DNA of 9,602 nucleotides from Tannerella sp. (GTDB lineage Bacteria > Bacteroidota > Bacteroidia > Bacteroidales > Tannerellaceae), in the NCBI GenBank assembly GCA_031260095.1, contig JAIRKN010000193.1, positions 1 to 9,602 of the forward strand. The letters run 5' to 3'. How positions within the stretch are numbered: position 1 is the stretch's first letter; each line of letters starts with the position of its first letter. The notes under the pieces were generated by a model. That model did not search any database and was not told where the DNA came from. It saw only the letters and a program-made list of their open reading frames with translations. Positions 1-7,590 of the stretch are shown here, piece by piece. The position numbers and the translations under genes are program-made.

Positions 1-8
1 TATTTATT

Positions 9-16
9 TATCTTTG
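9..16 (+). promoter_or_regulatory. Probable promoter -7 element of the rimP-nusA-infB operon
   Basis: The octamer TATCTTTG fits the Bacteroidota primary-sigma -7 consensus TAnnTTTG. It lies about 60 bases upstream of the rimP ATG, where a promoter is expected. The partner -33 TTTG element would fall to the left of the window, so only half of the promoter can be seen. Transcription would start at roughly 21-24, giving a leader of about 55 nt that carries the hairpin at 42-71. Confidence 0.55.
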
Positions 17-41
17 CGGTCGATTAAGAACGAGTGATGAT

Positions 42-71
42 GAAGGGGGGCGGAAAGTTCCCCTTCTTTTT
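42..71 (+). promoter_or_regulatory. Leader hairpin with T-tract upstream of rimP (candidate attenuator)
   Basis: GAAGGGG (42-48) pairs perfectly with CCCCTTC (60-66) across an 11-base loop (GGCGGAAAGTT), and five T residues follow at 67-71. This is the shape of an intrinsic terminator, but it sits between the promoter element and the rimP start codon at 78, with no gene upstream of it in the window. Two readings are possible: a transcriptional attenuator of the operon, or a hairpin that limits ribosome access to the rimP start 7 bases downstream. It could also be the terminator of an upstream gene outside the window, if the promoter call is wrong. I see no obvious alternative (antiterminator) pairing in this short leader. 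Confidence 0.55.
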
Positions 72-77
72 GTAATT

Positions 78-542
78 ATGATAGAGAAAGATATTTTGAA
101 CAGTCTGGTAGAAAAGAAATTGGCAGGTTCGGATAATTATTTGGTGGAGATCTCCATTCGTCCGGATAATCTGATTTCTGTAGAAATTGATAACGATCAT
201 GGCGTAAGCATTGATGATTGTGTTGCTTTAAGCCGTTATATCGAAGAACATTTGGACCGGGAAAAAGAAGATTTTGAATTGGAAGTGGGGTCTTCGGGTA
301 TCACTTCTCCGTTTAAGACGGTTCGCCAGTATATTAAGAATCTCGGAAAAGAAGTCGAGATGTTACTGAAGAGCGGTATTAAACTCACCGGAATATTAAA
401 GGATGCGGATGATAACGGAGCTACTATAACCGTAGAAAAAAAGGTGAAGGCGGAAGGAGCTAAACGGAAAACGAGTGTAACGGAAGATCAGACACATTCG
501 TACAGTGAAATAAAATATACGAAATATTTAATTAGATTCTAA
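78..542 (+). CDS. rimP: Ribosome maturation factor RimP
   Basis: RimP (YhbC family) binds the free 30S subunit in the cytoplasm and helps its late maturation. The 154-residue product is close to the usual length of about 150. The N-terminal alpha/beta domain covers roughly residues 1-80. It contains the family signature in the form LEVGSSGITSPF (68-79), which corresponds to the LEV.SPG..RPL motif of other phyla. A C-terminal SH3-like small beta barrel covers roughly 88-154 and starts at the NLGKEVEMLL segment. The ATG at 78 is used because the protein then begins with the expected helix, and no earlier in-frame start is visible. There is no clear Shine-Dalgarno sequence, as is usual in Bacteroidota. 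It is the first gene of the operon, 10 bases ahead of nusA, the classical rimP-nusA-infB order. The leader hairpin just upstream may regulate it. Confidence 0.95.
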   Translation: MIEKDILNSLVEKKLAGSDNYLVEISIRPDNLISVEIDNDHGVSIDDCVALSRYIEEHLDREKEDFELEVGSSGITSPFKTVRQYIKNLGKEVEMLLKSGIKLTGILKDADDNGATITVEKKVKAEGAKRKTSVTEDQTHSYSEIKYTKYLIRF

Positions 543-552
543 GAATAAAATT

Positions 553-1884
553 ATGGCGAGAAAAAAAGAAGAAACGATCAATATGACTGATACGTTGGCA
601 GAATTTAAAGACCTTAAGAATATTGATAAAGAGACGATGATCAATGTTCTGGAAGAATCGTTTCGCAATGTGATTGCTAAAATGTTCGGTACGGACGAAA
701 ACTACGACATCATTATAAATCCGGAAAAGGGCGACTTTGAGATATGGCGAAACCGGACGGTCGTGCCGGACGGCCGCCTGGAAGATCCAAATCTGGAGGT
801 TACATTGAGTGAAGCCCGCGAAATGGATCCGGACTGTGAAGTAGATGAGGAGGTAACAGATGAGGTACATTTTGAAAAGTTCGGCCGGCGCGCTATTCTG
901 AACCTGCGCCAGACGCTTGCGTCTAAAATTCTGGAACTACAGAAAGACAGTCTTTACTCCCGTTATAAAGAACATATCGGAACGATTGCTTCGGCGGAGG
1001 TTTACCAGATATGGAAAAAAGAAATTTTGTTGCTTGATGACGAGGGAAATGACTTACTGCTTCCGAAAGCGGAGCAGATTCCTTCGGATTTCTTTCGCAA
1101 GGGCGAGGCTGTACGCGCCGTTATTAAGGATGTGACAAATGAAAATAATAATCCGAAAATCATACTCTCGCGTACCAGTAATATGTTTTTGCAACGTTTA
1201 TTCGAGCTTGAGGTACCGGAAATAAATGATGGCCTTATTACGATAAAGGCAATTGCGCGTATCCCCGGCGAGCGTGCAAAGATTGCGGTTGAATCGTATG
1301 ATGACCGTGTTGATCCGGTTGGTGCATGTGTCGGGATGAAAGGCTCGCGTATACGTGGTATTGTGCATGAATTACGGAATGAAAATATTGATGTAGTCAA
1401 TTATACATCGAATACTGCCCTTTTTATTCAGCGATCATTGAGTCCGGCCAAAATATCTTCGATACGTGTGAATGAAGAAGAAAAAAGCGCCGAAGTATTC
1501 CTTCTGCCGGAAGAAGTTTCCCTGGCGATCGGAAAGGGTGGTATGAATATCAAACTGGCCTGTATGCTGACGGACTATAGAATAGATGTATTCCGTGACA
1601 TCGACGATGCGGATGAGGAAGATATATATCTGGATCAGTTTGCCGATGAAATTGACGAATGGGTGATTAATGCTTTGATCGCGTTGGGATGTAACACGGC
1701 AAAAGCGGTTTTGGCGATGGCGCCGGAAGAAATTATGGAGCGTGCGGATCTGGAAGAACAGACGGTTAAAGATGTATTCCGTATTTTATCGGCTGAATTT
1801 GAGGAGGATGAAATAAATTATCCCCAGAAAGAAAATGTAACGGAGATAAGTGCAGAAAAACCGGATGATATGCCTCAGTCCTGA
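553..1884 (+). CDS. nusA: Transcription termination/antitermination factor NusA
   Basis: NusA binds RNA polymerase near the RNA exit channel. It stabilises hairpin pausing, stimulates intrinsic termination, and takes part in antitermination complexes on rRNA operons. The 443-residue product shows the standard order: an N-terminal polymerase-binding domain (about 1-130), an S1 RNA-binding domain (about 138-208), then two KH domains. The family hallmark DPVGACVGMKGSRI lies at 254-267, with the KH1 GxxG loop GMKG at 261-264. The KH2 loop GKGG is at 327-330 within EVSLAIGKGGMNIKLA. After an acidic linker (DADEEDIYLD), a helical segment at about 368-415 resembles the helix-hairpin-helix repeats of NusA C-termini. 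The long C-terminal acidic repeats of E. coli NusA (495 aa) are absent, as in Bacteroidota relatives. The last 25 or so residues are a low-complexity tail. The ATG at 553 gives an N-terminus (MARKKEETINM) matching Bacteroidales NusA as I remember it; Met11 is a less likely start. Confidence 0.97.
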   Translation: MARKKEETINMTDTLAEFKDLKNIDKETMINVLEESFRNVIAKMFGTDENYDIIINPEKGDFEIWRNRTVVPDGRLEDPNLEVTLSEAREMDPDCEVDEEVTDEVHFEKFGRRAILNLRQTLASKILELQKDSLYSRYKEHIGTIASAEVYQIWKKEILLLDDEGNDLLLPKAEQIPSDFFRKGEAVRAVIKDVTNENNNPKIILSRTSNMFLQRLFELEVPEINDGLITIKAIARIPGERAKIAVESYDDRVDPVGACVGMKGSRIRGIVHELRNENIDVVNYTSNTALFIQRSLSPAKISSIRVNEEEKSAEVFLLPEEVSLAIGKGGMNIKLACMLTDYRIDVFRDIDDADEEDIYLDQFADEIDEWVINALIALGCNTAKAVLAMAPEEIMERADLEEQTVKDVFRILSAEFEEDEINYPQKENVTEISAEKPDDMPQS

Positions 1885-1938
1885 ATAGATGAATTACCAC
1901 TGTGTTATAAATGAATCGACAAAAAAATAGAATAATAT

Positions 1939-4899
1939 ATGCCTATAAAACTAAATAAAGTAATTAAAGATTTGAAAGTGGGGTTGTCTACTGTTGTAGA
2001 ATACCTCAATAAGAAAGGCTATGAGGTCGAAAGTAATCCGAATGTTAAGATTACGGACGAACAGTTTGATTTACTTATAATGGAATTTGGTAATGGCATG
2101 TCGGTAAAAGAAAAAAAAGTAATCAACCCGTTTGTACAGCCTCCTTTGAAAGAGAAACCCAAAAATCAGGTACAGGTAATAGAAGAAATCAAAACCCAGA
2201 TTCCCGATGATTTCATGCCTAAAATTGTAACGAAAGGGAAGATTGATCTTGGAGGGACATTACATAAAACGAAACCGTTATCTTCTAAAACGGAGGAAAG
2301 CGTTTCGGGAGAATTGCCGGTAGAGAAGGTGGAAGACACGAAGATCGTTACGGTTATAAAAGAAGAACCTGTGTTGGAAACTCCCGAAAAAGAGCCTGTT
2401 GTCCCGGAAGTGAAAGTCGAAAAGGCGAAACCGGAAGTTGCGGCGGTTGAAGAAGTTGTTTCAGAGGCCGTTTCAGCAGCGCCTGTTGTCGTGGAAAAAG
2501 AGGCGAGTATCGTGGCCGAATCCGGGCAAAAAGCAGAAGCAGCATCCCAACCGGAACCTGAAATGACGGAAACAAAAGAAACGGAAGAACCGAAGGTAGA
2601 AGTGAAAGAAGCGGTAGAGGAAGAACTGTTCCGTTTGAATAAGACTCATATAGAGCCGAATATCAAAGTAACCGGAAAGATTGATCTCTCTGCCATAAAC
2701 CAGGCTACCGGTCCACGCAAGAAAACAAAAGAAGAAAAGAAGCGCGAACGTGAGGAACGCAAGGGAAAGTTGTTGGAGCAACGGAAAACACATCTTCCGG
2801 TAAATAAACCCGGTGAAGCAGGCGTTGCAAGACCATTAGAAAAAACTGCCATTGACGCAGGTAACCGGCAAAAACGAAAACGGTTCCGAAAAGATCGTGT
2901 GGACATAAATAATACTCCGGGAACGAATACGCGTCGTGACGACCGGGTGGGGAATAAAAAACCGCCACGTCCGAAGAGGCCGATTCGTGCGGAAGTAAAT
3001 GAGGAAGATGTGCAGAAACAGGTCAAGGAAACACTGGCGCGTCTGACCAGTAAAAATTCCAAAGGCAAGGCTGCCAAGTATCGCCGGGAAAAACGGGATG
3101 CGGCGGCGCATCGCGAACAGGAGCTTCTTGAAGAGGAAAGACGTGACAGTAAAGTTTTGAAATTAACCGAATTTGTTACGGCCAATGACCTTGCAAATAT
3201 GATGAATGTACCTGTAACACAGGTTATATCTACTTGTATGAGCATTGGGATTATGGTTTCTATCAATCAGCGTCTGGATGCGGAGACGATTAATATTGTA
3301 GCGGAAGAGTTTGGATTTACGACCGAGTATGTGAGTGCGGAAGTGGTTGAAGCCATTGCGGAAGAAGTCGATAAGGCGGAAGATCTCGTTCCCCGTCCGC
3401 CGATCATTACGGTGATGGGGCATGTTGACCACGGTAAAACGTCTTTGCTTGATAACATACGCAATACCAATGTGATTGCCGGTGAAGCCGGAGGAATCAC
3501 TCAGCATATAGGCGCTTACAATGTTAAATTACCAAGTGGCCGTCACATTACATTTTTAGATACACCCGGTCATGAGGCGTTTACGGCTATGCGTGCGCGT
3601 GGCGCCAAGATCACCGATATTGCTATTATAATCGTTGCGGCGGATGATAATGTGATGCCGCAGACGGTTGAAGCAATTAATCATGCCTCGACAGCCGGAG
3701 TTCCCATTGTGTTTGCCATAAATAAAATTGATAAACCACATGCTAATCCTGAAAAAATCAAGGAAGAGCTGGCCAATATGAATTATCTGGTTGAAGATTG
3801 GGGCGGAAAGTATCAAAGTCAGGAAGTATCGGCCAAACAAGGCATTGGAGTTCCTGAACTTCTTGAGAAAGTCTTGCTTGAAGCTGATTTACTGGAATTG
3901 AAAGCGAATCCGAAACGTAAAGCTACGGGGTCGGTCATTGAATCGTCGCTTGATAAGGGGCGGGGATTTGTATCCACGATCCTGGTGAGTAACGGTACTT
4001 TGAAACAGGGAGATGTTGTGCTGGCAGGTACCCATTTCGGGCGTGTCAAAGCGATGTTCAATGTTCGTAATCAGCGTATTGATCAGGCCGGGCCATCAGA
4101 TCCTGTTACCATATTAGGTCTTGACGGAGCGCCGCAAGCCGGCGACCTGTTTAACGTTCTTGAAACGGAACAGGAGGCGCGTGAGATTGCTTCGAGGCGT
4201 GAACAGTTACAGCGTGAGCTTGGACTTCGTACCCAGAAACGTTTTGGATTGGAAGAACTCGGACGTCGCCGGGCATTGGGTGATTTCCATGAATTAAACC
4301 TGATTGTGAAAGGTGATGTAGACGGGTCTGTTGAAGCGTTGTCCGATTCATTGATAAAATTGTCAACGGAAGAAATACAGGTGAACGTGATCCATAAGGC
4401 GGTGGGACAGATTTCCGAATCGGATATATCTCTTGCCGAAACGGCCGATGCTGTTATTATCGGATTTCAGGTACGTCCTTCTATGCAGGCGCGTCGTATG
4501 GCTGAGAATGAAGGTGTTGAAGTGCGTTTGTATTCGATTATTTATGACGCTATAAATGATGTGAAGGATGCAATGGAGGGCTTGTTATCACCTGAAATAC
4601 GTGAAGATATATGCGGTGAAGTGGAAGTATTGCAGGTATTCAAAATCTCTAAGGTAGGAACGATTGCCGGATGTATCGTTAAGGAAGGTAAAATCAAGCG
4701 GACCAATAAGGTGCGTGTTATTCGTGACGGTATCGTTGTACATACCGGTGATCTGGCTTCACTGAAGCGTTTCAAGGATGAGGCGAAAGAAGCTGTTTCC
4801 GGTCAGGATTGCGGTATTCATATTAATAACTACAATGACATACAGGTGGGTGATATCATCGAACCGTTTGATCAGGTAGAAATAAAGAAAACATTATAA
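1939..4899 (+). CDS. infB: Translation initiation factor IF-2
   Basis: IF2 is the cytoplasmic GTPase that brings formylmethionyl-tRNA to the 30S subunit and promotes subunit joining. The 986-residue product is long but normal for Bacteroidota. A small N-terminal IF2_N-like domain (about 1-50) is followed by a Glu/Pro/Val-rich acidic linker (about 110-230) and then a strongly Lys/Arg-rich region (about 255-400). A second IF2_N-like helical domain (about 410-480) leads into the GTPase domain. All five G motifs are intact: G1 GHVDHGKT (494-501), G2 GGITQHIG (518-525), G3 DTPGH (541-545), G4 NKID (595-598) and G5 SAKQG (631-635). The usual domains II, III and C-terminal initiator-tRNA-binding domain follow (about 660-986). 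A short motif, GKIDL, occurs twice in the linker (100-104 and 246-250). The gene starts 54 bases after nusA behind an A-rich leader, and no separate promoter is evident. Confidence 0.97.
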   Translation: MPIKLNKVIKDLKVGLSTVVEYLNKKGYEVESNPNVKITDEQFDLLIMEFGNGMSVKEKKVINPFVQPPLKEKPKNQVQVIEEIKTQIPDDFMPKIVTKGKIDLGGTLHKTKPLSSKTEESVSGELPVEKVEDTKIVTVIKEEPVLETPEKEPVVPEVKVEKAKPEVAAVEEVVSEAVSAAPVVVEKEASIVAESGQKAEAASQPEPEMTETKETEEPKVEVKEAVEEELFRLNKTHIEPNIKVTGKIDLSAINQATGPRKKTKEEKKREREERKGKLLEQRKTHLPVNKPGEAGVARPLEKTAIDAGNRQKRKRFRKDRVDINNTPGTNTRRDDRVGNKKPPRPKRPIRAEVNEEDVQKQVKETLARLTSKNSKGKAAKYRREKRDAAAHREQELLEEERRDSKVLKLTEFVTANDLANMMNVPVTQVISTCMSIGIMVSINQRLDAETINIVAEEFGFTTEYVSAEVVEAIAEEVDKAEDLVPRPPIITVMGHVDHGKTSLLDNIRNTNVIAGEAGGITQHIGAYNVKLPSGRHITFLDTPGHEAFTAMRARGAKITDIAIIIVAADDNVMPQTVEAINHASTAGVPIVFAINKIDKPHANPEKIKEELANMNYLVEDWGGKYQSQEVSAKQGIGVPELLEKVLLEADLLELKANPKRKATGSVIESSLDKGRGFVSTILVSNGTLKQGDVVLAGTHFGRVKAMFNVRNQRIDQAGPSDPVTILGLDGAPQAGDLFNVLETEQEAREIASRREQLQRELGLRTQKRFGLEELGRRRALGDFHELNLIVKGDVDGSVEALSDSLIKLSTEEIQVNVIHKAVGQISESDISLAETADAVIIGFQVRPSMQARRMAENEGVEVRLYSIIYDAINDVKDAMEGLLSPEIREDICGEVEVLQVFKISKVGTIAGCIVKEGKIKRTNKVRVIRDGIVVHTGDLASLKRFKDEAKEAVSGQDCGIHINNYNDIQVGDIIEPFDQVEIKKTL

Positions 4900-4918
4900 A
4901 TAAAATTATAATAGACAG

Positions 4919-5410
4919 GTGAATTGGTTGGACATTGTAATACTGTGTCTTACGGGAGTCGGATTAATAAAAGGTTTGTACGATGGAATGGTCAGACAGA
5001 CGGCTTTATTTGCCGCTATGATCATTGGTGTGTATCTGTGTGCAGGTTCGGCTGAATGGATTCGTGGTCATTTGACGAAAATGGACTGGTTTCCGCAACA
5101 GGCAGTGATGATGACAAGTTATGTACTTGGATTTATCCTGATTGTCGGGATCATCATATTGGCCGGGCAAATTGTTCATCGTCTTGTAAGTGTGACTCCG
5201 TTGAGTATCTTTAATCATATAGTGGGAGGGATGCTGGGTTTACTGATGATGGTATTGTTTATTAGTCTTGTGTTCAACGTCATAGAGATGTTTGATCATC
5301 ATTCCGTCATATTATCACGAGAGATAAAAGTCGAATCTCGTTTTTATTTTTATGTAAAAAGTATAATTCCCACCATCTTTCCCGGAAATATTTTTGTGTT
5401 GAACGTTTGA
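4919..5410 (+). CDS. cvpA: CvpA family inner-membrane protein
   Basis: This is a member of the CvpA (colicin V production) family of small inner-membrane proteins. The cellular role of the family is not settled; it has been linked to envelope homeostasis and colicin V export in E. coli. The 163-residue product has four hydrophobic segments at about 2-20, 27-45, 62-84 and 100-121, followed by a polar region and a C-terminal segment (SRFYFYVKSIIPTIFP) like the family's ending. The start is the GTG at 4919, chosen because it gives the conserved family N-terminus NWLDIVI; the next in-frame Met is residue 24, inside the first cytoplasmic loop. The gene follows infB by 19 bases and precedes sufB by 20 bases, so it is probably co-transcribed. 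The link to infB and suf appears to be conserved gene order rather than shared function. Confidence 0.88.
   Translation: MNWLDIVILCLTGVGLIKGLYDGMVRQTALFAAMIIGVYLCAGSAEWIRGHLTKMDWFPQQAVMMTSYVLGFILIVGIIILAGQIVHRLVSVTPLSIFNHIVGGMLGLLMMVLFISLVFNVIEMFDHHSVILSREIKVESRFYFYVKSIIPTIFPGNIFVLNV
5318..5350 (+). terminator. Weak terminator-like hairpin inside the 3' end of cvpA
   Basis: CGAGA (5318-5322) can pair with TCTCG (5336-5340); the shifted pairing GAGAT/ATCTC also works. A T-rich run (TTTTTATTTT) follows at 5341-5350. The stem is only 5 bp and lies within the cvpA reading frame, so it may be chance. If functional, it would reduce read-through from the translation-factor genes into suf. Confidence 0.2.
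5389..5396 (+). promoter_or_regulatory. Candidate -7 element ahead of sufB
   Basis: TATTTTTG matches TAnnTTTG exactly and lies 35 bases before the sufB ATG, inside the end of cvpA. A transcript would start near 5402. No TTTG is present at the expected -33 position (about 5364-5369), so support is weak. It is one of only four TAnnTTTG octamers I found on the + strand of the window. Confidence 0.25.
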
Positions 5411-5430
5411 TTTAGAAATTTTGTCGGGAC

Positions 5431-6876
5431 ATGGAAGAACAGGATAAATTGTTGAGTGAAGTAACTTACGGCGAATATAAATATGGTTTTACGACCGATG
5501 TGGAAACGGAAATTATTCGTAAGGGATTGGATGAAGACGTCATACGTACTATCTCGTCAAAAAAGGAAGAACCTTTGTGGCTACTTGATTTTCGTTTGAA
5601 AGCGTTTCGTTACTGGCAGACGATGGATATGCCGGAATGGGCGCATCTGAATATACCTCCTATTGATTATCAGGAGATCATTTATTATGCGGCTCCGAAG
5701 AAAAAGGAAGGGCCTAAAAGTTTGGACGAAGTAGATCCCGAATTATTGAAAACTTTTGATAAGCTCGGAATCCCGCTTGAGGAACAAAAGATATTAAGCG
5801 GAATGGCTGTTGATGCGGTAATGGATAGTGTTTCCGTAAAGACGACGTATAAAGAAACGCTTGCGGAGAAAGGGATTATTTTTTGTTCATTCAGCGAGGC
5901 GGTAAAACATCATCCCGATCTGGTACAAAAATACATGGGCAGTGTGGTCGGTTATCGTGATAACTTTTTTGCCGCACTTAATTCCGCCGTTTTTTCAGAC
6001 GGCTCTTTTGTTTATATACCTAAAGGTGTGCGTTGTCCAATGGAGCTTAGCACCTATTTTCGCATCAATGCGGCGAATACCGGACAGTTTGAACGTACGC
6101 TCATCATTGCTGATGACGAATCGTACGTCAGTTACCTGGAAGGCTGTACCGCACCTGTGCGTGATGAAAACCAACTTCATGCGGCGATTGTCGAAATTAT
6201 TGCAAACGAACACGCGGAAGTAAAGTATTCTACGGTTCAGAACTGGTATCCGGGTGATAAAGACGGGAACGGGGGAATCTATAATTTTGTAACGAAGCGT
6301 GGGCTTTGCAAAGGCGAAAGAAGCAAGATCTCGTGGACACAGGTTGAGACGGGATCTGCCATTACCTGGAAATATCCATCCTGTATATTGGCCGGAGATC
6401 ATTCTGTCGGGGAGTTTTACTCTGTGGCCGTTACAAACAATCACCAACAAGCCGATACGGGAACGAAGATGATTCATCTGGGTCGTAATACACGCAGTAC
6501 AATTGTGTCTAAAGGGATATCCGCCGGATATAGTCAGAATAGTTACCGGGGGTTAGTGAAAGTCGCGCCGCGTGCTGAAAATGCACGGAATCACAGTCAA
6601 TGCGACAGTTTGTTGTTGGGCGCTACATGTGGGGCGCATACATTTCCTTATGCGGATATTCAGAATGAAACGGCTGTCGTCGAACATGAAGCGACCACTT
6701 CCAAGATTAATGAAGACCAGTTGTTTTATTGTAATCAGCGGGGTATAGATACGGAGAAGGCGGTCAGTCTGATCGTGGGTGGTTATGCGCGGGAAGTAAT
6801 GAATAAGTTACCGATGGAGTTTGCTGTCGAGGCACAGAAGCTGTTGGCGATTTCGTTAGAAGGAAGTGTGGGATGA
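5431..6876 (+). CDS. sufB: Fe-S cluster assembly scaffold protein SufB
   Basis: SufB is the scaffold subunit of the cytoplasmic SufBC2D complex, on which iron-sulfur clusters are built from sulfur supplied by the cysteine desulfurase SufS. The 481-residue product is near full family length (495 in E. coli). An N-terminal helical part (about 1-130) precedes the right-handed beta-helix core. The C-terminal block is almost identical to known SufB proteins. The active-site cysteine of the QCDS motif is Cys391 (Cys405 in E. coli), and the partner glutamate of EHEATTS is Glu420 (Glu434 in E. coli). CGAHTFPY (400-407) and the ending [15 protein letters not shown] are also intact. The ATG at 5431 gives the expected N-terminus. 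The stop codon overlaps the next gene's ATG by 4 bases (ATGA), which suggests translational coupling to the barrel gene instead of directly to sufC. Confidence 0.97.
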   Translation: MEEQDKLLSEVTYGEYKYGFTTDVETEIIRKGLDEDVIRTISSKKEEPLWLLDFRLKAFRYWQTMDMPEWAHLNIPPIDYQEIIYYAAPKKKEGPKSLDEVDPELLKTFDKLGIPLEEQKILSGMAVDAVMDSVSVKTTYKETLAEKGIIFCSFSEAVKHHPDLVQKYMGSVVGYRDNFFAALNSAVFSDGSFVYIPKGVRCPMELSTYFRINAANTGQFERTLIIADDESYVSYLEGCTAPVRDENQLHAAIVEIIANEHAEVKYSTVQNWYPGDKDGNGGIYNFVTKRGLCKGERSKISWTQVETGSAITWKYPSCILAGDHSVGEFYSVAVTNNHQQADTGTKMIHLGRNTRSTIVSKGISAGYSQNSYRGLVKVAPRAENARNHSQCDSLLLGATCGAHTFPYADIQNETAVVEHEATTSKINEDQLFYCNQRGIDTEKAVSLIVGGYAREVMNKLPMEFAVEAQKLLAISLEGSVG

Positions 6877-7580
6877 AGAAATATGTCCAAAATATCACGT
6901 TTATCTGTTGCATGATTTTTGCCACTTCTATCTTACAGGCACAGGATATCAGCCGTAAGTGGGCTTTGACTTATACAGCCGCTCCGTGGTTGAAGCCTGT
7001 CCTGACGAGTAATCCGGCAAATAAGTCGTTAGGCAGGGGATTCAAGTCATTTTCCGTTATGGGAGAATATTACCTGCCCGGTAAATGGAGCGTTGAAGCC
7101 GGCTATTTCCGCACGGATGTGAGTTATGGCTGGGCAGGCTCCCGTACAATGGAAGGTATGCAATTGGGGACGAAAAGATATTTAGTCCATCCGGATTTTT
7201 TCATTCAACCTTATGTTGCGGCATCGGCACAATTCAACTGGAGCAGGCATATCGAAGAGTCACATTATGTATATGACGACTATTACAGGTCGCAATATTC
7301 AAAAAATCCGTATATATCATTTGCACCGGGCGTTGGGGTTGAAATATATTTGTTATCTCCCATTGCATTTGTCGCAAGATATAATTTTAATATAGGACTT
7401 GATTCTAAAACAGTAATGGATGCAAAGCCCGAATCGGCCGATGCTTATTTGCTGAGGGACAGGGGCATGTATCATCATCTGGAACTTGGGGTAAAAATAA
7501 CTTTTCCGTTCCGCTTAACGGGCGATGAGGAAGAAACATTACTGAATCGTATCAGGGAGTGTTATTATTTGATTAAATAA
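6873..7580 (+). CDS. Secreted outer-membrane beta-barrel-like protein within the suf operon
   Basis: I do not recognise a named family. The 235-residue product begins with a signal peptide: MKK, a hydrophobic core at about 8-21, and SILQA before a predicted cleavage between Ala23 and Gln24. A mature N-terminal Gln is typical of exported Bacteroidota proteins (the Q-rule). The rest is rich in alternating aromatic and small residues. About eight amphipathic strands can be picked out, near 29-38, 58-68, 72-86, 93-105, 109-125, 148-161, 163-175 and 200-212. This is consistent with a small outer-membrane barrel. A Tyr/His/Asp-rich loop lies at 126-146, and a charged 22-residue tail follows the last strand. 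The ATG overlaps the sufB stop by 4 bases and the gene ends 10 bases before sufC, so it is translated from the suf transcript. Eight of its 13 arginines use AGA/AGG, unlike sufB (1 of 18). Its function is unknown, and a link to Fe-S assembly is not shown. Confidence 0.8.
   Translation: MKKYVQNITFICCMIFATSILQAQDISRKWALTYTAAPWLKPVLTSNPANKSLGRGFKSFSVMGEYYLPGKWSVEAGYFRTDVSYGWAGSRTMEGMQLGTKRYLVHPDFFIQPYVAASAQFNWSRHIEESHYVYDDYYRSQYSKNPYISFAPGVGVEIYLLSPIAFVARYNFNIGLDSKTVMDAKPESADAYLLRDRGMYHHLELGVKITFPFRLTGDEEETLLNRIRECYYLIK
7320..7352 (+). promoter_or_regulatory. Candidate internal promoter upstream of sufCD
   Basis: TTTG (7320-7323), a 21-base spacer and TATATTTG (7345-7352) match the Bacteroides promoter consensus TTTG-N19-21-TAnnTTTG at every fixed position. 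It lies within the barrel gene, with an expected transcript start near 7358, about 230 bases ahead of sufC. Of the + strand TAnnTTTG octamers I located, this is the only one with a correctly spaced -33 TTTG (the one at 9-16 cannot be tested). It is inside coding sequence, so a chance match remains possible. Confidence 0.35.
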
Positions 7581-7590
7581 AAATGTTCAG

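Noticed and set aside
1885..1938. 54-base gap between nusA and infB checked for a promoter or terminator
   Set aside because: It is A/T-rich with no TAnnTTTG octamer and no stem followed by a T-run, so infB is best regarded as co-transcribed with nusA.
2646..3266. 206-codon open frame on the minus strand opposite infB
   Set aside because: It lies opposite the Lys/Arg-rich linker of infB and translates into Ser/Phe/Arg-rich low-complexity sequence with no recognisable domain. Several overlapping minus-strand frames in the same stretch show the same composition effect.
5942..6223. 93-codon + strand frame inside sufB in another phase
   Set aside because: It overlaps the SufB beta-helix coding sequence, and its translation resembles no protein and has no upstream signal.
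6282..6289. TAATTTTG, another TAnnTTTG octamer inside sufB
   Set aside because: No TTTG is found at the -33 spacing, and the site is deep inside sufB with no gene start within 500 bases downstream. It is likely chance.
5995..6477. 160-codon open frame on the minus strand inside sufB
   Set aside because: It is a complement-strand shadow of a strongly conserved SufB coding region. No start context, promoter or domain supports it.
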